From Kryptolebias marmoratus (taxonomy: Eukaryota; Chordata; Actinopteri; Cyprinodontiformes; Rivulidae), in the NCBI RefSeq assembly GCF_001649575.2, contig NC_051438.1:28510345-28574344 (forward strand): a stretch of DNA of 64,000 nucleotides. Direction: 5' to 3'. A program made the position numbers and the translations under genes. Under the pieces are notes generated by a model. It made no database searches, had not been told where the DNA came from, and saw nothing but the letters and a program-made list of their open reading frames with translations. Of this stretch, positions 54,017-64,000 are shown piece by piece; the first letter of the stretch is position 1; the number at the start of each line of letters is the position of its first letter.

Positions 54017-56681
54017 TAAAAAAATGAATGTTTACATCACTTGATTCTCCTTTGACTTTATTAGGAACGCACACTAAGTACAACGGCGCCTTATTCAGTA
54101 CTTAGATTTAAGATAACAGCAAGTCTAGGAGGATGCACCTTCTCCAGGCTCACAGATGTCCAAAACTAACAAATACACTTTAGTGCTATACATACTGATT
54201 AAAACCAACATGTCACCTTTCAAAAAGGAAAAAAAAAGTTTAAACCAATTGTGAACAACTGAGTATTTGTGCTTAGTATGTATACTACTAAAAAGTGAGA
54301 GAATGTGCTGGTTTACATGTTAAAAAATAATATATGAATATATAATGTGTATATAGCACTATGCCTCATTGTAAACAAAATGTATTGTGTGTTTTTTTCT
54401 AATAATTAAAGGTGGTGGGTCACTCTTGATTACTAATAAGACAGGAGCTTTCAGGTCAGTTTTGTTTCAGTATGTTAATTTAGCTGAGTACAGGGAGGAA
54501 ATGAAGGGAAAAATGACTTCATGAAAGTCCAACACAACACTGTAGCAAAGAAGACAAAAAAAGATCAATCTTTGAATATCACAAAAGAAGGTTGTATTTC
54601 CTTGACTTGCTTAAAATCTTTCTTTTTTTTTTTTTTTTTTTTTAAAAAGCAATTTCAGATGCAATACATAATAATCTTGAGAAAGCCTTTGTGAAGAACT
54701 GAGGTAATAATGTACAGCGCACTCGTGGTTGTTGAGCTTTGCCATGGGCAATCGTTAAGCTGCGGATTCAGTGGGATACTGTACTGTATGTTGACTGCCA
54801 TTTAACAAAAAGCTGAAGAATGTGGTAAAGCAAATTGGTATATGGGGAAAAAGTTGTGTGAACATTTACACTGCACAAATCGTCCTTACTGGTGAAAATC
54901 TTCCCTGTATTTTCTTATTGTAAGCCATTGTAACTATATTATCGCCACATTTTGATGGTGCACAGATTTGGTTCAAATCTGAGTTGCTTTGAGCTCTTAC
55001 TTTGCAGTAACAGCCAATAAGTAGAACCGTTTATCTCTGGTAAAGGAACGTGGCAGGGAGGTGTTGAAGAAAAGCTGGTTTGACCCCAGTAAAAACCGTC
55101 AAACAGTTGAAGTTGATGCTGTAGAAATCCTAGTGTCACTTCCTGGAAGGAGAAACAAAAACAGAAAAGAGCTTACATTTGTCTTCAGACTCTGTCAGAC
55201 AATTAATGAATCCAGTTTTTCTCACCAATGACCAAAATTGAGTAGAAATCAGGAACATGCACTGTCCTTTCGTATGATCCAAACCCCGACCTTGAGACTG
55301 CACTATGCACTAGGGTTTCTACAGTGATGCTGCTGTGCCTGTGAGGGTACCTCTACTGTAAAGAGTCGAATTACATCCGAACTACCCCATTTCCATCATG
55401 GCAAGCCTTAAAAATCAATTGGGGGAAAACTAAGCTACCACTAGCTTTTATTATTACTGTTTAAGCTCCTTTCCAATCCAATGTGGTTTATTAATAAATA
55501 ATTACTGACGTAATTAATACTTTTTTCAATAGCCATATTATAAAAAAAAGGTATATACATATATATGAATATATATTTGTGTGTTTGTGTAGATATCTAG
55601 ATGATTATATACTTTCTTATAGAAAACTTTGATGTTGGTCATTCTCCACAGTGTTTTGAGAACACGTTGACACATTTCAATATTAATATCGCTGTCTATT
55701 TGGTCTAGGTCCTAGGTCAATGGGCAACATCTTTAAATAAATTAAAAAAAAAAAAAATCCAAAGGGATTTACACTCATAAGAATCCAATACCGTTCTTTC
55801 CACTCTTCATTTAAGAAAAATGGAAAACCATTAAACTTATTGGTAGGCAAGTTGACAAAAAAAAATAAATTAAAAATAAAAAAAGAACAATATAGAGCAC
55901 GGTTCACCACAGTTCACAGGGAAATGTGAAGAGCTCTTAAGATTGAGTTTTAGATGTTATGTTTTTGATGCCATGGTGCACTAAAACTTGTTTAAATGTC
56001 ACTCACGGTTTCTTCAACCTGTCTTGCCATAAAATCCGCCCCCGACAGGACAGAACAGGTGGAGTCAACTATATTACAACAGAAACGACAACGACACACT
56101 TATTAGGGACTGTAAACGGTCAAAATCTGCGATATGTGAGTGTTATTTTGTTTGATTTTTGGGTGACAAAGGGCATACGTTGTTTTTGTTGATTTTCATA
56201 ACTATTGATTCGTCTATTTACATCTAATGACTATCAAATTCAAAATGATTTGTTTTCTCTCTTTTTTAACTTAGTTTTTGGTAAAACAAAAAAAGGTAAA
56301 TACTGCTAGTGAGATTTTATATTTTTACATATGTTTGTTTCGTTTTGAGTTTCTTCTTTTTTATTTATATGCCACTTAGTTGGGATGTCTTTAAAGGGTG
56401 TGTTTTTTTTTTTCTTTGTTGTGTAATTTCATATGTCTTGAGAATGTGGAGACAAAGGCATTTCAGTATTTTTGAATTGTTAAAATCTAGTTTCATAGAA
56501 GCTAAAGTATCTGATGTTATAAATTATATTTTAATTCATGTAAATAGTTTAAAACTGAAGACAATGGCTTCCTTTTAAACTGAATACATTTCTCTTCAGA
56601 GATTGTTTACATTATGAAACTGTAGAGATGTGCTCCTCATATACTGTATAAAGTACATATATTCATTGATTTGCCTCCAAA

Positions 56682-56687
56682 AATAAA
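56682..56687 (+). other. candidate distal poly(A) signal AATAAA
   Basis: AATAAA occurs in AT-rich sequence about 6.1 kb after the ppargc1b stop, followed by a GT-containing stretch (TCTGTTGGTGTACGTGCTG) that resembles a GU-rich downstream element. It is a candidate end of a long transcript; chance occurrence in AT-rich DNA is also plausible. Confidence 0.3.
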
Positions 56688-57295
56688 ATCCTAATGAACA
56701 GTAATCTGTTGGTGTACGTGCTGATTTGTGAGAAAAGATAAAATACAAGAAATATTTCAAGATGTTGGTCAAATGTCAGGTGTGGTGGAGAGGGAGGCGA
56801 ATCCAATCGGCAGACTCGTTCTGAGCTAATTTCTTATAAATAAAAGATTTTTATTATTTATGTGACAGAGAGGGGGTTTATCATTTAAGAGGAAACAATG
56901 TATTAGAACAAGCAAAAAGAGTTTTTGTTTATCAGTGTGTGGAGGAGATTTATGAGTGATGAGATAAAAAAAGTTCAAATATAAACCAGCTTAAAAAGGA
57001 GCTTATTGGGAAATATAATGTAAGATGAGTGATTCAAAGACCAATAATGCTATTGATGATATAAAATGTTTAAATACTTGTATATTTAAAGATGAAAATG
57101 TGAGGTTTAAATCATGTAATGTGAAAATAATTTTAAGTTTATTTGGAGATTCAAATGTTTGTAAGTTGATGAGTCTGAGAGGGGCAGGAAATTATAAGAT
57201 CTTGTATCTTCTATCTGCTCCTTTTCGAACAGATAATGTAAGATTGCTTGTCAATATTTTTTTCCTTGCTTATATTTATTTTGTCTTTTTGAAAG

Positions 57296-57640
57296 AAAGA
57301 AAGAAAACCAAAAACAAAAGCTGACGTGGCAGCGAAACAAAACCCAAAGCAGCCAAAAAAAAAGCCCAAGAGGAAAGACATGAGGGGAACCAAAAGCAAA
57401 AACAAGCCCGCGAGAAAATGGACCGGGTTTTAAAAGCAGAGGGTCATTAGGGGAAGTGGGTGCAGGTGAGTGATTACTAACGAGGAGCAGGTGGAGATGG
57501 GCGTGGCAGGTAATCAGGTGACTGACTGATGACAGGAACACAAGAAACAGAAACTATACAAAGATAAAACATGAAAACAATAAACTCAATACAAAAGAAA
57601 CTCAAAGAACCAAAACAAAACCCAAATCCTGACATCAATA
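57296..57640. repeat. probable dispersed repeat, A-rich
   Basis: AGCAGAGGGTCATTAGGGGA, CTAACGAGGAGCAGGTGGAG, GGCAGGTAATCAGGTGACTG and GACAGGAACACAAGAAACAG followed by A-rich stretches have the style of a dispersed teleost transposon remnant. No coding sequence was recognised. Assignment is by wording only. Confidence 0.4.
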
Positions 57641-59871
57641 AGTTCAAATTATAGTTAAATGTATAAAAAGCTTGAATAAATTACATTTAATTTAATTTTT
57701 CCCCTGAAAAAAGATGACTTCAAAGAGCAACACGACTCTAATAAAAAGATCAAAGCAAACATTTCTAACAATTTTTCAATATTGCAGATTTCTGCCTTAA
57801 ATTTGTTGTTATCTCTAAATATATTCAGTTTTCAGCTAACTTTAACCAGATTAGAGAAAATGGTTCAGTTGTTAGGGGTTTTCCCCTCAAATGTGGATTT
57901 ATACACTGCAGTTCCTGGAATAAATCTTAAGGAAAGCATTAAAGCACCCTCGTTCCTTTAAACATTATTTCATTTCTGACCCAAACAAAACTTCATCACA
58001 ACATGCAGCTCGACAGGAACTGTGTGGTTTGACTTTGCCGAGCAGCATATTGTTTTAAATAAAATAAATCTTTAAAAAAAAACTGTAAAAGAAAATTCCC
58101 CTTTAGATAAAAATGAGATTTTAAGCGAGATAACTGAGCTGGGCTCATTTCAAGCTGCAAACATTAAAGTTTTACTTCGTCACTTACTTAACTAAACTGG
58201 TATTTTTATATCTTTAACTTTTCTGGGTTTTTTTACACAATTTTAAATGAAAAAAAATAAAATAAAACAAGCATTGACTTCAGCTTTCAGAGGCCTTTGT
58301 TAGCATAATAAATCTTAAAGTTCACGATTGTACCTGTTCAGAAAAACAATGAACATGAATGATTTGTTAGGAAAAGTTGCATAAAAATACATTCTTCTCT
58401 CTAAAGAACAACGCAGCTCAGTTTAAGTTTACAAAGCTGTGGAAAAACAAAAACAGAGTAACATCAAAAGCACCTTATAGCGTCTGTCAGAGGTAGAAGG
58501 ATGATGATTTGGGTCTCTGAAGATTGGTCCTAAACTCTGAGATCCAACAGGATAATCTGGGGATTCCACAACATCAAACCTACAGCAGAATGGTTGAAAA
58601 AAAAAAGAATCAAGGTGTTGCAATAAAAACAAATCTTTGCAAATCTCAGTAAAGAAAGACAAGTGGGCCAAAATTCCTCCACAACCATGTGAGACCCCGA
58701 TGAAGCTCTACAGAACATGATTATTTCAAGATGTTGCTGCTATAGATGCATGTTCTGAGCAGATTTTAATTTTAATAAACTGTATCTGGGTTTTAGTTTG
58801 GTCTTCAGTAGTTGATGACAGTTGATGACTCTTTGAGCTCAAGGAGGATGCCATGTCCTCTGATGTTGTTGGATCACTTGCAAAGTTAGAATGTGAAAGC
58901 AGATGATTGTTAGCATGCTATTAGCATGTGATGTGGGGCCGGAGCCTTTTTACGATGCAGCAGGGTTCAGCTTCATAACACCGTGTATGTCTTCACACAG
59001 TTAACAACATCCTATTAACAGGCTGCTGGCAATTTTCCGCCTGGCTAGACTGAATCATGTCACCGACTGTACTGATGATGTGTGTGCACAGAACATCACT
59101 ACACCAGCAATGCAGCACTGATGGTCTCTGGTCAGCAAAAACTCAGAGAATATCAACAATAATGTTGGAAGGGACAGGTGAGTGTAACCGTTTTGTATAA
59201 TTACACAAAATGTATATATTTTTCGTTATTTGCATTGTTCTTATACCTGACTGTGAATATCTTTGAAAACTATTATTGTTGTGGCTCAGTGTCTTTAAGA
59301 GCCCTCCTCTTCATTCTTCTTTTGTGGTATTACTGTTAAACTGTTTGCACCCCTTAGGCCCTCCCCTTTTGTCATCCAGTTACTTATAAATTGATTGAGT
59401 TAACTTTCGTTTTGTGTAGGATTTGGAGCGGGCGGCCAATAACATGATGGTTTTCTGTTCATTATTCTTGTCAGGTATGTCATTTAAAAGTTTATTTTGT
59501 CTATTTTGAAAGTTATGTGACATGTTGCCAGTCACACCAACGTTCATTAAATAAAACCAGCACAACGCAGAAAAGATCCTGTTACATGAGCATCAACCTG
59601 AGATGGAGGAAAACACAAGGTAAAGAAGGAAAAGTGTGCTAACAGGAGAGAAACAATATTTACTTCTGCAGACCCTGAACTCGAAAGGACTGTCAGTGCA
59701 ACAGCAGAAGGTGTTGTCATTTCCAGAGACGAGGATTTTGTCCTGATTGGCTGTCGAAGTCCTGGTCGAGAGCACTGTGATCATCTTCAGCTAAAGAAAA
59801 AGCGCAACACAGGAGATGATTACAAAGCAAATCTGTGTTAAACACATAAATGAAAATTATTTTACATAAGG

Positions 59872-60369
59872 CTACACACTAAAAACCACACAATTTGTAC
59901 CCCGGAGTTGGGTTAAATTTGGTCTGAGCCAACCCTGGGCAGTTTTATCTCAGCAGGCTTGAGTTATCAGGTTTATTCAGCAAGTTTTCTACCCAAAAAT
60001 CAGGTAATTTAATATGTTAAACTGGAGGTACTAAAACGTTGGGTTGTTAGGTAATCACAACATGGGTTGGTGCTAACCGCTATTAGCATCAGCTAGCTAG
60101 CACCATTTAATGTTATTTAAGATTCCAAACTCAGTCTAGTTATTAACAAAGCCAACCATATCTTACAAGTTACCTTTACTTATGACATCTTAAAGCAGAA
60201 GTCCAGTCAGGTCCATTTGGTTCACTTCTGTCCTGTGAAGAATTGTGTGGCTCTTCTCTGAACCAAACACTTGGTCAAAGTTTTTAACTCATTATTTGGT
60301 CAAACTAACCCAACAACTCTAATCCAGCAAACGAGTTATCAAAATAACCCAGCGGTTCTGAGTGTGTGG
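59872..60369. mobile_element. terminal-inverted-repeat element, about 500 bp
   Basis: The left end CTACACACTAAAAACC and the right end GGTTCTGAGTGTGTGG are inverted repeats (13 of 16 positions). Subterminal GTTGGGTTAAATTTGGTC and TGGTCAAACTAACCCAACAA are also inverted relative to each other. The wording is typical of teleost MITEs carrying repeated GGGTTA/TAACCC motifs. No protein is encoded. Confidence 0.75.
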
Positions 60370-63094
60370 AAACAGAAAACTTTGCTCGTATCAACAACAG
60401 CATCTCCTCAGATTCTGGCAGATCGAAGGACATCCTGAGAGAAATGTTTCACTTTTCAGCTGACAAACCGACGGGTGGGTTCATATTTTTGTTTCCTTCT
60501 CCTCCTTCTGGCCACAAGACTCCAGAAGTAAGATGAAAGCCTTTAAAGCATCGGTGTGACAGATGTTAGTGACGATGGAAGCAGCTGACTGATACAGCTA
60601 GCTGTTGCTGCATTTCAATTTTCTTCTTATGACGAGGTCGCAAATTTGCTTTTCAAAGCAGACAGTGTTAAAGTTGTTAAAATGTTGTTAAAATAACTCC
60701 AACACAATCACAAATCAAGGAGGAGTTTTTAAGATATTCCTCTCGAAAATTTTATGAATGTGTTTAAATGTAAATCACAAATAAAAGTCTTGTTAAAACA
60801 GCTGATTAGAAAAATATTAACCTTTAAATGTGGTGAGTGTTCAGCCGAAGGCAGAGGAGATTAGAAATCATCCTGTCAGCCGTTTCCTGCCCTGCTGTCC
60901 TCTGTCTGCTTGTTACTGGGGGGTAGTCGTGACTGCAGCAAAGAGAAGCTGCTCTGCAGTGCAGTTATCTCACACAAAAAGCTTCAGCGGAACAGACAGG
61001 AACACCAAAAGGAAAACACAAACCTCATCACTTCACCTGTCATGGCCTCTCATGCTGCTCTTCAAAATCAATCAATATTCTAAAACAAGTTAAGCAAAAG
61101 GCAAAGGCAAACCAAACAAACCTCCTATTTACTTATTTAATTTCTCTGTCTTGCTTAAAACCTCCTAAAGCAACCAGTGATGGAAGTCCAAATCTGAAGT
61201 TGTTGATATTTAGGCCTCTTAAGTCTAAAATGGATCTGATTTCAAATGTAGAAGTCTAATAAATTGTCAACATCTGGCAGAAAGTGAGCTGCAATGCATT
61301 ATGACAGAAACTCCAGGTGTTTTGTTTTTAGCTCTGTAGCTCTTCAGGGTGATAATGTGCTCCACACAAACACAATAAACCCTGAGAGACCTGCTGCAAC
61401 ACCTGCCACCTGACGGGTAATTTGTATCCAGGCACGGAAAAATGAGCTGCTCTACATAAGCAGAAACCCTGGGAAACACATTCATACAACTGGTTGGCAA
61501 ACAATGTTTATTATAAACTAAAAAAAATAATACCACAGCTTTTGGTATTTCAGAGAACATGCCCAAATATTTTCACCATTTTTAATGTATTCACTACATA
61601 TAAGGCTTCATTTTAATGATTATTAAGCATAGAATTTAAAACTATGCATCAAAATCATTACTGTGAAGAGGAGAGGTTGATGAAGGGTAATAAAAACCAA
61701 TTAACAGTGTTACAGAGTCAGATTAGACCCTTATCAGTTGGGGACCAAACATACAATTAAGACATTTAATGTCCACCAAAGTACAACTAATATTTCCTGA
61801 CTAATTTTGACTAACTGTGAATGAAGATATATAATTATAAAACTCCTCATCCAAAGAATTTGACATTTTCTTTGGCTGGTTTCTACTCTCAGTTATATAA
61901 CAAACTTTACAAATATTTTAGGTAAAACAGTAGACCTATTTTTTCTTTAAGAGCAGAATGATCTTTGTTTCTTGTCCTGAAAATAGACACAATAAGCTTT
62001 AGCCTTGTGCTGCAGCCAGTCAACAGGAAACATTTCTCTGCTAGATGAAAAATGGATTCAACTGAATGTCAGGAAATTGCGGCAGCAAATCTCACGCCAT
62101 CTGTAAAAAGATGAAAGGAAAAAAAAGAGGATTGTGCTACAACAATCTTAAAATCCACAAAAAACAACTTCAGTAACAAGACTGAAGGTTTTTCTATAGA
62201 TCTATGAGACAAACATGGTCAGAATTAAAAATTTATTTAAAAAAAAGGTCTGAAGAATCATTTAAAAATAAAATCAAAGTGGACTCACTGCTGTGAAGAG
62301 TGACTGAATGCAGATTTTTAAAGGCCTTTTAGTTTTTTAAACAGTAACAGCTGAAAAAAGACTAAATGAAATTAGTATATTTGAACGTAACACATGTTAT
62401 TCTGTGGTTTTATTCCCAGTTATGATGTTGTCTTGTTGTTCATCGTTCTTTATTGCTCGTTAAGTTTCACTGATGTTGTTAGGCTGCAATATTAATATTT
62501 ATCTTCACCCCAGATAACAAATATGAAACTGTAACCTGATTAAATGTCATTATGTGTTTGTAAGGGACGTGTTTCCTGCTGCTTATAAATCATATTAAAC
62601 CAATAACATCCTGGAGCGCTTCGGGGGGATTTTAGTCCTGAGGCAGCAGCGGCGTTCTTCCACCGATCGGATGCAGGCAGATTCAGAGTTTTACCGTTTG
62701 GTGCACACGTCCTTTATGATGCTCGAGTTGTTGGATAATCCTTTTAATCTGTCCTCATGAGACACACTGACCCTGCCATCTGCAGTCATTAGACCTGTTC
62801 GGACTATTCTTACTGTAAATAAGAGTTTAAGACATTTTAAATATGTTTTAATTTTACAATCTCATGATAAAAGCAGTTATTCAATCTGCTATAAAAGGGA
62901 AGTCATTTATATTTGGTGTCATGACTGGTTGACCTTTGTTTCCTCATCACAACCTCTCAGGTGTAACGAACAGAGCATCTTTATTGATGACTTTAAGTCA
63001 GGAATAGTTTTAAAATAAAAAGCCCAGCTCTCCTTAAATAAATGCATATCACCCACTACCTTTCATGTCAGAGTTTTTAACTGGAACCATTTTG

Positions 63095-63380
63095 GTGAAA
63101 CCTTGAAAATAACACGTCTTATGTCATATTGCACTTCCGGAGTGAATCAGCTGTTAATTTTGGCTCAATATCTGTTAAATTATCTGAGTTGCAGCCATTT
63201 CTGCGTTGGATAATGTTGATTAGCTGTGGCAGCCATCTTGAATCTGGTTGACTCCAAAAGGTAATCAGCTGCAGATGTACGTACAATGATTATTTTCTGC
63301 AAGCTTTATTTACATTTGTCCAGTGGCTCATGAGATATTTCTCTAACAGACAGACCCATTATTGCCCACTTGTTGCCTTC
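63095..63380. repeat. unrecognised dispersed repeat family, copy 5
   Basis: GAGTTGCAGCCATTTCTGCG, GCTGTGGCAGCCATCTTGAA, TCTGGTTGACTCCAAAAGGT, GATGTACGTACAATGATTAT and GTGGCTCATGAGATATTTCT match copy 1 at 6885-7245 in the same order and orientation. Confidence 0.65.
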
Positions 63381-64000
63381 TGGCGGGGGACAGTAAGGGA
63401 GGATTTGGGATGGAGGTGGGTTGCCAGGTTTTTGCAGAAGTAGAAGAAGTATGCAGGAAAAGCGGTTTAAACCGAGCACTGTTTTTGACTGAATGGATTA
63501 AAGACAAACAGCTGATCTGATCAGCTTCATGTAACAAATATTGAAGCCAAACTGAACTTTGTGACCAGTTTAATTCTGTAGATCCTCTGAATGGCATTAG
63601 CTTAGCCACCAGCACTTCTGTAAGGAACATTTCTTATAAAAAAAATACACCCTTAGTCTCAGAGACTCCAGGGTTTTGTCTTTTTACAGCTGGAAATGTT
63701 CATGCTTGTAGGATTAAACAGTTTTTTTTCTTTTGTTTTTCCAAAAAGCTTTTAGTCGGTGCTGATTCAGATGCATGTTGATAACTTTGCACCTCTTTCC
63801 TGCAGTTTTGATTTTTTCCGTAACCACACATTTTTGCTGACAGTTTTGTCATCACAACTTTATGTTTCTGATGTGTGATTACAGGCCTGACATTTTTATT
63901 TCCCTCTATATTTGTCTCTTTCTTTTACTCCCCATATTTTGCTTCAGCCTCCTCACTTCAGATGGATGCCTTTCCTGAGACAAGTTTTCCCAAGTGGCTC

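Larger units (their letters stand above)
50751..56700 (+). other. possible distal 3' UTR of ppargc1b, no coding sequence seen
   Basis: I see no supportable gene here. The tract is AT-rich, with A-runs and microsatellites at 53783-53832 and 53994-54016, and has AATAAA at 56682-56687 (context CCAAAAATAAAATCC) that could end a long 3' UTR. A terminal-inverted-repeat element sits at 51964-52251. The length of about 6 kb is in the range of the long mammalian PPARGC1B 3' UTR, but transcription cannot be seen from sequence. Confidence 0.3.
56701..64000. other. region without a supportable gene
   Basis: Besides the repeats listed (57296, 59872, 63095) I see AT-rich non-coding DNA. Two minus-strand segments have exon-like edges: 59790 to 59664 (acceptor TTTTCTTTAG, donor GTAAAT) and about 58579 to 58475 (acceptor CTGCTGTAG). 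They show no family similarity I recognise, and the best-looking frame of the second does not match the phase left by the first. In mammals PDE6A follows PPARGC1B, but nothing here looks like it. Confidence 0.5.

Noticed and set aside
57025..57324. 99-residue plus-strand open frame starting MSDSKTNNAID
   Set aside because: AT-rich by-product without similarity; its end runs into an A-rich repeat.
58475..59790. Two exon-like minus-strand segments (59790-59664 and 58579-58475)
   Set aside because: Acceptors are reasonable, but the open frame of the second does not match the phase of the first, the donor of the second is weak (GTGCTT), and neither peptide resembles a family I know. RNA-seq or synteny with pde6a would settle it.

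Overview
This looks like nuclear genomic DNA from a ray-finned fish, probably a percomorph. The signs are large AT-rich introns with canonical splice sites, abundant (CA)n microsatellites, L2/Jockey-type LINE remnants, a tRNA-headed SINE typical of teleosts and several families of small terminal-inverted-repeat elements. The species cannot be read from the window.

One gene can be supported: ppargc1b (PGC-1 beta), on the + strand. Eleven coding exons (called exons 2 to 12 by analogy with the mammalian gene) run from 27839 to 50598. Their splice phases all agree and they total 2634 nt: 877 residues plus a stop. The first coding exon, which in mammals encodes about 25 residues, is not visible and should lie upstream of position 1. 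Visible motifs are the N-terminal activation domain, LxxLL boxes LKKLL and LRELL, an acidic tract, the block after which PGC-1 proteins carry a TPPTTPP motif, the HCF-1-binding motif DHDY, an RNA-recognition motif and the conserved C-terminal tail. PGC-1 beta coactivates nuclear receptors (ERRs, PPARs) and NRF1 to drive mitochondrial biogenesis and lipid metabolism. The RRM is degenerate in its second half, and blocks that mammals carry between DHDY and the RRM are not found.

Layout: 1-27838 is intron 1 (or upstream non-coding DNA) with a 5'-truncated minus-strand LINE at about 8415-10535 that spans a 544-base assembly gap, a SINE with a nested hAT-like element, further small elements and microsatellites. 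27839-50598 holds the coding exons and introns, including a second LINE remnant with a 56-base gap in intron 8. 50599 to about 56700 may be a long 3' UTR. 56700-64000 holds dispersed repeats and no gene I can support.

I found no bacterial-style system, CRISPR array, viral gene, rRNA or tRNA gene. The most interesting points are the reworked RRM, the unusual splice acceptor before exon 11, an exon pair (6+7) whose joint skipping preserves frame, and a five-copy dispersed repeat family that I do not recognise.
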